NCBI GenBank assembly: GCA_029891345.1 | Contig: CM057000.1 | Span: forward strand, 128,501,338 to 128,565,337 | Source: Dryococelus australis | Lineage: Eukaryota; Arthropoda; Insecta; Phasmatodea; Phasmatidae | Direction: 5' to 3' | Length of the DNA: 64,000 nucleotides | Shown here: piece after piece, positions 1 to 8,499 of the stretch | How positions within the stretch are numbered: the first letter of the stretch is position 1 | How the letters are laid out: every line of letters starts with the position of its first letter | Position numbers and translations under genes: made by a program | The notes under the pieces: model-generated | What the model was told of the DNA's origin: nothing | Database searches by the model: none | Seen by the model: the letters and a program-made list of their open reading frames with translations, nothing else

Positions 1-729
1 GCCGCAGTGGCTCAGTGGATAGACCTATATCAAGTTGGGCATTAGTGGCTCAGTGGATAGAGCGATTCCAAGTGAAGCCTTAATGGCTCAGTGGTTAGAG
101 AGATTCAAAGTGGAGCCTTAATGGCTCAGTGGATAGAGAGATTCCAAGTAGGGCCGCAGTGGCTCAGTGGATAGAACTATATCAAGTGGGGCTTAGTGGC
201 TCACTGGATAGAGCGATTCCAAGTGGAGTCTTAGTGGCTCTGTGGATAGATAGATTCCAAGTAGGGCCGCAGTAGCTCAGTGGATAGAACTATATTGAGT
301 GGGGCAGCAGTGACTTAATGGATAGAACTATATTAAGTGGAGCCGCAGTGGCTAAGTGTGTGTGTATATATATCAAATGAGGCCTTAGTATCTCATTGGA
401 TAGAGAGATTCCAAGTGGCGCCACAGTGGCCAAGTGGATAGAGCGATTCCAAGTGGGACTGCACTAGCTCAGTGGATAGAGCGATTCCAAATGGAGCCTT
501 AGTAACTCATTGGATGGAGATATTCCAACTGGAGCCGCAGTGGCTCAGTGGATAGAGCGATTCAAGTGGGGCCGTAGAGGCTCAGTGGATAGTTATATTC
601 CAAGTGGGGCCGCAGTGGCTCAGTGAATAGAACTATATTATGTGGGGGCCTTAGTTGATCAGTGGATAGAGCGATTCCAAGTGGGTCCTTAGCGGCTCAG
701 TGGATAGAACTATTTTAAGTGGGGCCGCA
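1..729 (+). repeat. 38-bp minisatellite array with tRNA A-box-like core (about 19 units)
   Basis: About 19 units recur at 37-40 bp spacing, almost always 38. The most conserved part is TGGCTCAGTGGATAG, followed by either AGCGATTCCAAGTGG or AACTATATCAAGTGG. TGGCTCAGTGG fits the A-box consensus of tRNA genes, so the unit may derive from a tRNA or SINE head; this is inference. The array runs off the left edge and stops near 729. The same unit occurs reverse-complemented at 58330-58697. It is not CRISPR-like: the whole unit is repeated and there are no unique spacers. Confidence 0.9.
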
Positions 730-752
730 ACTAGGTAGTCTCTCTCGCATCT

Positions 753-930
753 ACAGTTACGAGCCCTTAAAAAAAACGAGATTTTAAACCGTATTTGTGC
801 AAAATATTGGCTACTTCGATGAAGGTCCCGATAACACAATAATCTTCTGAGAGTTGTCATTGTATTTTACTTCGTTATCGATATTTTGCACAAATACGAT
901 TTAAAGCCTAATTTTTACGGGCTCATATCT
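753..930. mobile_element. MITE-like element with ~50-bp inverted ends
   Basis: Two arms (about 753-811 and 885-930) are inverted copies, sharing CGTATTTGTGCAAAATAT and, further out, a GAGCCC..TAAAAA block. The arms enclose about 75 bp. There is no coding capacity. It directly follows the 38-bp array. The superfamily is unknown and the outer edges are approximate; the sequence to about 1040 may belong to the same element. Confidence 0.6.
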
Positions 931-1122
931 TCCTAAATATTTGGTTTAGGTATAAAGTGTCACATATGTTTTCCTTTTACTTTTTCATGAAGAATCACCT
1001 CCCGAAGTTTGTCGGTCTAATTGAGAATCATCCTGTATACAGGCAACGATGTGACGAAGTATTCCATCATATATGTGGCGGATAGTGTCCTGAGTCACAT
1101 ACCACCACGCTTCTTCCATCTG

Positions 1123-1489
1123 TATAGGCTGTTCACGGCAAAATGAGCACTTTTGAAAGCCCTGCTTAAGATCTCATTGTATACACGTTGTACATTCTTC
1201 CGCTTTATGAAAAATTAACATTGCCATGGGTTTCATCACTTTATTAATGTGTCGGTTCGATGAAACTATGAAATTCTTAAGAAAGTAAAGAAATAATTTT
1301 AAGTTGTCACAAATGGTTACCTAACACTTTTTAATTCAACTATATGATATAGAACTACTTCCCATCCCTCGTTACCAACTTTACTGGTTGCATGTCACAC
1401 GGGGAGCCCGTTAAAATATATGCAGGTAGGGGCAGTGACTTTTTCCTAAGGTTGATTTCAAAAGTGCTCACTTTATCGTGAACAGCCTT
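1123..1489 (-). mobile_element. MITE-1 copy (long form, reverse orientation)
   Basis: The terminal inverted repeats read TATAGGCTGTTCACG at the left and CGTGAACAGCC at the right, each followed inward by a (A/G)TGAGCACTTTT block. The internal sequence matches, reverse-complemented, the copies at 2193-2625, 21590-22015 and 25363-25791. It is non-coding. It abuts the 3' side of a Tc1 transposase remnant on the minus strand, and an open frame runs across that junction. Confidence 0.85.
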
Positions 1490-1800
1490 CACGCGTAGAA
1501 CAGCCAGTGTTTGGGCAAGTGGTTGACGGCGGTGCAAACGTCGTCCCATCGTATCCGATACGTGTTGAATAGGGGACAGATCTGGAGACCTGGCAGGCCA
1601 GATCTGGAGGCCTGGCAGGCCAGATCTGGTGACCTGGCAGGCCAAGGAAATGTTGCCAGAGACTGTAGAGTGATGCGAGCTGTGTGGGTACGAGCATGAT
1701 AGTGTTGGGTATGCTGCGCACGAATGGCAGAAATAAAAGACCGCAGAACCTTACCAACATATCTCTGTGGTGTCTTCGTGCAATCAACGAACACTGCGTT
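1490..1800 (-). pseudogene. Tc1/mariner transposase remnant, C-terminal half
   Basis: Minus-strand translation shows the usual order of a Tc1 DD34E transposase C-terminal half: a TPQRYVGKVLR segment (family: QRY.DEVLRP), then HARTHTARITL where functional proteins have DNARPHTA, then PWPARSPDLSPIQHVSD. The second catalytic Asp position reads H (HYHARTHTA), and the third catalytic Glu of SPIEH is Gln. Three copies of a 22-bp repeat at 1577-1642 duplicate the WPARSPDL codons and shift the frame each time. MITE-1 follows directly at 1489. The copy is clearly inactive. Assignment to Tc1/mariner is firm; the exact family is not. Confidence 0.85.
1577..1642. repeat. 22-bp tandem repeat, three copies, inside Tc1 catalytic region
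   Basis: CAGATCTGG is repeated at 1577, 1599 and 1621, each followed by AGACC/AGGCC/TGACC and TGGCAGGC. The unit is 22 bp, not a multiple of three, so the same peptide is read in successive frames on the minus strand. Confidence 0.85.
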
Positions 1801-2074
1801 ACACCCGCTCTAAGAAAATGTTGTGTAACATGTGTTTGAGAAATTTCTCATTGCTGGCATATTAAAATTTTTAAATAATTGAATTACCAAATTCTTTGAA
1901 AACTTTGTTAGTGGTGAACACGTGCATATTGCTCGCAAACATAGACACACATTAAAAATGCTACTGAACATAAAAAAAACGCTACACCCTTTTTACTTAC
2001 GTGAAGCTTTATTAAACCATCAGAGGATAATTGATATCACAAATGAGCAGTGATTAGTCTTTCATGGGCTTTAT

Positions 2075-2744
2075 ATATGGGGGTATATCTCGCGACTCTG
2101 GAGGCTTGGCAGCCATGGAATGGTGTCTACAATTTGTATTGTCTATTGGGCAATGCAAGCTGTATGGGAACGAGCATTGCCTTGCTCCATTATATAGGCT
2201 GTTCACGATAAAGTGAGCACTTTTGAAATCAACCTTAGAAAAAAGTCACTGCTCCTACCTGCATATATTTTAACGGGCTCCCCAAGTGACATGCATCCAG
2301 TAAAGTTGGTAACGAGGGCTTGGAAGTAGTTCGGTATCTTAACGTCGAATAAGAAGTGTTAGGTAACCATTTATGATAATTTAAACTATTTCTTTAGCTT
2401 TCTGTTTAGGTTTTTTTAATGCATTGAAGTGTAAAAATGAGTAGATTTTGTAAAATATTTACTATTCCAACAACTTCACAGTTTCACTTAACCGACGCGT
2501 GAATAAAGTGATTATGCCCATTACGATGAGAATCTTACATAAGGCGATAGAATACACAACGTGAATACAAGTAGATCTTAAGTAGAGCTTTCGAAAGTGC
2601 TCATTTTACCGTGAAAAGGACTATAATTTTGTGTACGTTGCGTAAAAACGGCAAAATCTCGTTGACATACCGTGGTGCTGTCTCCGTGCCTTCAACAACC
2701 ACGAGACGTGATCGCAGGGCGAGCATGGTTGTAATTTTGGTCCC
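2075..2744 (-). pseudogene. Tc1 transposase, C-terminal part of a split copy
   Basis: Minus-strand translation of about 2630-2720 gives LVVVEGTETAPRYVNEIL, matching the LVVVEG.LTA.RY.DEIL block of Tc1 transposases. After MITE-1 (2193-2625), the minus strand resumes near 2190-2075 with a degraded version of the second-Asp region. It appears to be the C-terminal half of the same gene whose N-terminal half lies at about 5406-5946, the two being separated by an insert with long inverted arms. Joining them is my inference from order, strand and complementary coverage. There are several stops and frame changes, so it is not functional. Confidence 0.65.
2193..2625 (+). mobile_element. MITE-1 copy (long form), nested in a Tc1 transposase
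   Basis: The left end TATAGGCTGTTCACG and the right end ACCGTGAAAAGGACTATA are inverted repeats. Just inside are AAAGTGAGCACTTTTGAAA and its complement. The interior closely matches the copies at 21590 and 25363. The flanks on both sides are minus-strand Tc1 transposase sequence, so this copy inserted into it. A TA or TATA duplication is likely but cannot be fixed by eye. Confidence 0.88.
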
Positions 2745-2990
2745 GTCATAAGCGCGACAAGTCATCGTCGTGACGCTTCATGTGAAAAAGCGTCACAGCT
2801 ACAGCGTGCCCGTCATGCTTTGTGTCGCCGTGTGTTAGCCGTCGTGACTGCAGCCCGCTGTGCCCACGGAGCTGCGACAGACAAGATGGCTGGCGCCCGA
2901 GTTATAACCTCAAACCGTATGTGTCCGTTTATGAAAAAAATCACGCGTTCTGTATAACGTAGTTATGTACAACACTGGAACTTAATGTAC

Positions 2991-3620
2991 GGCTAAGGCC
3001 GTGTCTCAGCTCGAAAGTGTGCTCACTCTCACTCACCACTCTCACTTTGGCTCACTCTAGCGAATTGAGACTTGTGCCCTCTGGAAGTCCTCGGCATTAT
3101 TTCTCTGACAGGAAAAGTAATAAATAGTGAAAAATAAAATAGTGATGGCCTTTCACTTTCCTCAAATACATATACATCATTTTATGTAATACTAACTTAT
3201 TTTAATTTGTTACGTATTGTCATGATAAATACATAATTGTTATTTGCAAATCACAGTATTTAATAAGCACACAACTAACCTACATGAAATGTGAACATAA
3301 TAACATCATAATTTATGTTCCATATCAAACGGAATATTGCTGTTATTGCACATTTCACAATCGCAATGATTAAACTAAGTCGATAAAATATTTCTAGCAC
3401 TGATTTAGAAACAACAAAATATATCTGGATATGTCAGATTAGACTTGAAAACAACATGGCTGCCAGAGAGGGATCGAGAGTGGGCACCGAGTGTACATCG
3501 TCGTTCACTCTCCATCTCGCGCTCTCACCTCGGAGTTGGGATAGCAGAGAGTACTCTCTGCGACGTCAAGAGTGAGCGAGAGAGTACTCTCTCGACGAAT
3601 TGGGACACGGATTTAGTAAC
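2991..3620. mobile_element. Non-autonomous TIR element (GGCCGTGTCTCA-type ends)
   Basis: The left end GGCTAAGGCCGTGTCTCAGC and the right end (reverse complement TAAATCCGTGTCCCAATTCG) agree over about 20 bp with a few changes. The sides of the interior are rich in CTCACTCTC/GAGAGTGAG motifs and the middle is AT-rich. Two perfect 18-bp palindromes lie near the right end. A similar GGCCGTGTCTCA end occurs at 62031. There is no coding capacity; the 76-codon frame at 3445-3675 looks random. Confidence 0.6.
3544..3594. repeat. Two perfect 18-bp palindromes 33 bp apart
   Basis: GCAGAGAGTACTCTCTGC (3544-3561) and CGAGAGAGTACTCTCTCG (3577-3594) are each perfect palindromes sharing the core AGAGAGTACTCTCT. 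They sit just inside the right terminal repeat of the enclosing element, so they may be sub-terminal binding sites for a transposase. Confidence 0.9.
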
Positions 3621-3868
3621 GGGAAGTGTTTCAGTTTATCCCCGCGGTTATAACAAAATAATGAACACAACCTAAAAAATACGTGATGACCATGGACTTT
3701 TTCAGTTATGGACTAATCATTTAAACTGCACATTTTCAAAACTGCGTGTGTGGTTCGAGCGCGTCTTCGGGCCGCGTCATTTTAGGTTTTAGAGTTCACA
3801 TCTCCGTGTAACGAAATTGTTTAGTAATATTATGTGATACATTATTGCTGTTTATAATTTAAGTTATT

Positions 3869-4035
3869 GACAAAAAAAACGCTTATTTCTAGAATATCTT
3901 TGTCTGAAAGTAATAATACAAACCAAAGCTAAATTTAAATAAATACGGGCAGCCGATTGCACTTTGCACTGTGCAGTTACTTGAGTATTATTGCTTGTAT
4001 ACAAAGATATTCTATAAATAAACTTTTTTTGCCAT
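3869..4035. mobile_element. Small MITE with ~53-bp inverted ends
   Basis: Arms at about 3869-3919 and 3984-4035 are inverted copies (TAGAATATCTTTGT near the middle and AATAATAC at the inner edge), with about 65 bp between them. The element is about 165 bp and non-coding, and could fold into one long hairpin. Confidence 0.65.
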
Positions 4036-4194
4036 GCTAATTCTTACCCTACTTTTGATAAAACGTAAATAAGTTGATCACAGTGGCGAATTAATTACTG
4101 TTTTTATTGAATGTAACTAAATAATGATGTGAAATAAACATTTTTACGATAGTTTACTATCTATATTGTGAAATTTTCCGTAATTTAAAGAAGT

Positions 4195-4280
4195 ACAAAA
4201 ATTTCACGGGTAACCGGAATTGAACTCATACACCCTGCGTTTCTAGGCCGTTATCATACCACATTCGCTACCAAGACGTG
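4195..4280 (-). repeat. tRNA-derived SINE head
   Basis: On the minus strand an A-box-like CTTGGTAGCGAATGTGG is followed about 40 bp later by the B-box-like GAGTTCAATTCCGG, then a GTGAAATTT tail. The same arrangement is found at 45487-45577. It is not a functional tRNA: no acceptor stem closes. Confidence 0.5.
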
Positions 4281-5405
4281 TTGGAATGCTGGGAGAAAAA
4301 AATATACAAGTTATTAGTTCACCGCGAAATCGTGAAGATTAAAATTTTTTGCCCTTATTTTTGGTTTTTGGTTTAATGCGTACCGCTAGGATTGTTAAAA
4401 CGAATAGTACATATGAGTTCACTCTCTTCACCGCACTGTATGAATCTTAAACCTTCAAACAGAACGCTGTGGTGATTACATGAAAACGAAATGAAAGCAG
4501 TAAAAACGGAATGAAAGGCTGTGTGTTCATATTTCCTCGTCAAATGGCGTTTTGAAAGATGAGACACATTTTTACAAAGTATTTTGTATTTGTTTCATTA
4601 GTCTATTCGTTGTCACTTTACTTTTAACGGCGGCCATTTTATTTTGAAAATCATTAGACGGAGCAAGTTGCTAGAGAGACAGGCTGAAATGACAGTGTTA
4701 TCAGTCAGATACTTCTGACTGATTGAAGCAATGAATCTCAGTGATTCATATTTACAGTGTAGATACAATAAATACCTGTATTATGGGCATAAACTTCAAA
4801 TATGTTGCGCTGGAGGAAAATAACTAAACTACACAACACAACAACGTTATCGATTTCATTTGCTTGTTTTTGGCGGGCGTTTTCTATTGGCTGACAATTG
4901 CAGTCAGATTATCCAACTTCAAAAAACAACGCGTCTCTTGTGCAATTTCAATACCAACATCTGTATATTTAGACTTCCGAGCCGTCATAATCACGATGCC
5001 TTAGTTAACGACTGGAGAGTTACGACAACACTATCCGTGCTCGCATTTTCGTACGGCCGGCCGTCAACACTTTGCCGTCGTCCGTATGCCACGTCAGAAC
5101 TATGGCAGTGTCATGTAAAAGAACCATATTCGCGCTGCGGGAGACGTAACTGATGGCATGTTATACCACGTACACCTTATGCGTACATTGGTACATAATT
5201 ACTGTTTACAGAACCCGTAATTTTTTCGTAAACAGGCATATAGGATTTGAGATTATTACTCGGGCGCCAGCCATCTTGTCTGTCGCAGCTCCGTGGGCAC
5301 AGCGGGCTGCAGTCACGACGGCTAACACACGGCGACACAAAGCATGACAGGCACGTTGTAGTTGTGACGCTTTTTCGCATGAAGCGTCACGACAATGACA
5401 TGTCG

Positions 5406-5946
5406 CGCCTGTGGAGGGTCTAAATCACAACCTGCTGGTGTCCGGGACTTATGGCGTTCACTAATCCGTGCAGGATAGTTACGGCACCAAATCCTGCTGC
5501 GACCTTCATCTGCATTAGGATTGAAGCGGGACTCGTCGGAGAACACAATGCGTCGCCATTGCTCTGTTTTACGTTCGAGGCACTATTGACGGCGCACCAC
5601 ACGATGCCGAGGAGTCGGAGGCAAACGGCGCAATGGACGCCGTGTTTGTGCGCTAGCCTCCTTCAAACGACGACGAATGTTCCTTGTTGAAACCGGCGAG
5701 TGCAGTGCAGGCCCCGCATACTGCAGGATTTCTCTGTATGTGGTGCCACGTTCTGCAACTGCACGTCGGCGGATACGGCGACCATCTGTAGTGCATCTGG
5801 CAGGACCAGTACACACTCCACGCGACGTACGACCTGTAACAATCCTCGCATGCACACATCGTGTCACTGTGGTGTCTGCACAGCCGAGATGAATGTCTAT
5901 ACGACGAGCCGACCATATGGCTTCGTGAAATCTGGCCATATGACAC
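5406..5946 (-). pseudogene. Tc1 transposase, N-terminal half (HTH region to first catalytic Asp)
   Basis: The minus strand reads through a degraded paired-like helix-turn-helix region, then a well-preserved stretch with ALHSPVSTRNIRRRLKEA and LRRLPPTPRHR (family: VS.RT.RRRL.EAGL, PL.RLPLTPRHR), then FSDESRFNPNADEGRSRIW. The SDESRF block carries the first catalytic Asp. At least one frame change separates the HTH part (frame ending near 5583) from the SDESRF part (5322-5546 frame). The gene breaks off just after an ERHKSRTPAG segment, where the inverted-arm insert begins. The missing C-terminal part appears at 2075-2744. Confidence 0.85.
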
Positions 5947-6049
5947 CGTTCAAATGGACCTTAGTGGTGATATTCTTCGCGAACACTATGCCGTTGGCAT
6001 ACCGATCTGATATATTGAAATGCAGACTTATGCCTTTCTAGCCTTTTGT

Positions 6050-8300
6050 ATGGCCCTTTTAACCACTGGATATTGGCCACAAGAACCCCCTATATCACGT
6101 GCAGCAGTGACTTTTATGCGACGTCTCTTTAGCCAGATTTGTCGCGCTATTGTTAACTTATGTGGTTTTTAATTTTACTGAAAGTAGAGGGTGGCTTGTG
6201 CGTGTAGCGATGTCTCCATCAGTGTAATTCAGTTCCGCTGTGCGATATCATGTAAATACCTTATAAAGTTTTTTTTTTTTGCCAAGGCAGGGTATGGTGT
6301 GTCGGTATACAAATTTCCGTAGGAACAAGTGATTTTAAATGCTGGTAACATGCGCTGGGAATTGGCTGGTGATGATCATACAATATTGTATTCCGAAAAA
6401 ATTAACGAAAACTTATAATTGAATTTCTAATTGCTTTTGTAATGTATTAAACTATAATCGACTTTCGTGTGCTGATGCAGTAAAATGAAATACGAAAACC
6501 AAGTAACAAAAACCTTTGAAAATCTTCTGCAGTAAACGTGTAAAAAGTGACAAATTTTGGTTCAACGATTATCCCAGCTGATTAGAAAATTATTAATTAA
6601 TTTTCCTCCCTTAAAGCGGAAAAAAGTAACGTAATACAAAAATGCGCATATGTTCAGCATAATCTGAAAGCCAAAATTTCAGTTCTCAATATTTTTTTGC
6701 CATTTTCCAAAAATACGCTATTCTTTATCATTACCTAGCTGCATATGCATCTGCTAATGAAACTTGTAATTTATAATATTTTCTGATGCATATTGACGTA
6801 GTTATCTACTGCAGAAACTTATTAGTTTTATTTTCACTTTCTCGAACAATTCCGCATCCCATCAAATATGATCTTAACTTCCAAACATTTAACAAATGAG
6901 CATATAGAATTCCCGAAATAAACATTAGTTCATGCAGTTCAACTACAGGCTCAAATATTCTTGTTTCTTGGCCAAACATCCGTGTAAACAAACACGACAT
7001 TAACGTTTTACTGAAACGGTCGATGCCATTTTCATCTGGTTATACTCTTTATACCCGCCATTAGCACTCTGGAGACATATAAAACGCAAATTGGTCACTG
7101 TGGAGCTCTAAAAGCGTGACAAATTTTAGCGTTATAACACAAGCGCCTGTACCAGCTTCCTTGTCGCATCTAGAACAGAACCTAGTACACACTACGCTTG
7201 TGGTCTATGCTTTTATAGGAAATATAGGTAGGTAAAACATAACTTTAGGGCATATCAAATTAAGATATAAATAGATTTTGCACTTCCCTTCCCTACACTG
7301 CTTTAGATATTCTCTAGTTTATATTTTTCCTAAAACCCCATTATGGATCATTACTCAGGAAATATACACATCGGATAAAACTGAGAAACTGATATGCTTT
7401 CTATATGTTAAACGTTCCTTAAATAATATTCTCAATGAGAAATGGCTCTAAACATGATGGAATTTACACTTTTTTTTTTGTTAAACTCTGCGCGTTATTT
7501 TGGCGGCCATGGTTGATAGACGACTTACGGAATTCCAATAAAATTTGATCATACAATATTACATTCTTAATAAGAAATTTTAAATTAGTTTGAAAACGAA
7601 CGTAACTTAAGCCTCTGGTTGCGTTCCCAATGCGTTACGTACAATGGAACCACTTAAGAAACGTGCACCACACAAAACCATTATTTCCGCCTGAATTCCG
7701 TTAAAATTTTGTCAGTAGCATTCATTAAAAATGAGTTTGTAAACGCATAAAGCATACACTAGATATTTAATCACTCAAATTTTTTAATCAAACTTTCATA
7801 AAAATCAGTAAGATTCTGGAATAACTTCGAGTAACGTACCGTACTCCGTTTAGAAATAATTAACATTTGCCTTCCAATCATTGCAGTTTGCAGTAAGGTG
7901 TCGTATAAACTACGCATACAGTAATTAAGCCAATGTGTTTAATATTTCGCACATCTGTGTGAGTGCTGACGTAATTTGCGTAGCCGCGAACCAGAGACGA
8001 CGTGTGCCAGGTTAACTAGTTCCTCGGAAATCTTGCAGCTCCGTTACAACCAAGAGCTTTAGTATCAGTTTCTCGCAAAGTAGTTCTCGATCGTGAAATC
8101 ACTGTTATCGTAACGTTGAAACCTCCCAGTGTGAGGCGACTGGGGAGGGTCACTCTTATGGTGTTTCACAATCACAACAAATTGATTTCCCCTCCCCTCC
8201 ACATGTGGCCAGGAATTCCATTTTAATTAAAGGATTAAAAATTATGTGTGAACTGTTCTTTTCAATTAAGTTTATTTGAGTCGTTTTCCTTGCCATAAAA
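6050..8300. other. AT-rich DNA without recognisable elements
   Basis: No open frame longer than 64 codons and no similarity that I recognise. There are scattered short homopolymers. A GGCGGCCATGG motif at 7503 resembles the common insect GGCGGCCAT word but is isolated. Confidence 0.6.
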
Positions 8301-8455
8301 AAAGTCAATACATCGAACGCAACTCGCCCCCCCCCCCCCCCCCAACATAATAGAACAGTTGTACAGTACCTTTAAATTTGGACGCCGAGAGATTTGCAGA
8401 CATAGCACGCCTCCGTACAAGCGTCCTCAGTTCGCGGACATTTACGAACTGCAAA

Positions 8456-8499
8456 TCACCGTCCAGGGAAATTCGAAGGCGAATTTCCCTGGACGGTGA
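8456..8499. repeat. Perfect 44-bp hairpin (20-bp arms, 4-nt loop)
   Basis: TCACCGTCCAGGGAAATTCG (8456-8475) is followed by AAGG and then its exact reverse complement (8480-8499). The arms show no mismatch, unlike the decayed repeats around it. It lies in a moderately GC-rich patch next to a C16 tract at 8327-8343. Two short frames read through it on opposite strands only because it is a palindrome. Confidence 0.95.

Larger units (their letters stand above)
2740..5410. mobile_element. ~2.7 kb insert bounded by ~235-bp inverted arms
   Basis: The segment at about 2740-2985 is the reverse complement of about 5178-5410 with modest divergence. Shared landmarks include the AAGATGGCTGGCGCCCGAGT region, GCAGCTCCGTGGGCAC, GACGGCTAACACACGGCG and a conserved hairpin (GTGACGCTT...AAGCGTCAC) at 2770-2796 and 5364-5390. 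The flanks are Tc1 transposase C-terminus on the left and N-terminus on the right, both on the minus strand, as expected if the arms bound an insertion into that gene. The interior holds two smaller TIR elements (2991-3620, 3869-4035), a SINE head and about 0.9 kb of unrecognised sequence. No transposase was seen inside. Confidence 0.6.

Noticed and set aside
1..729. CRISPR-like array
   Set aside because: The entire 38-bp unit repeats, with no unique spacers, in a eukaryotic transposon-rich context.
2885..2900. TGGCGCCCGAG resembling a retroviral primer-binding site
   Set aside because: It lies in the inverted arm of a DNA insert, and its twin at 5257 is reversed; no LTR or gag-pol is nearby.
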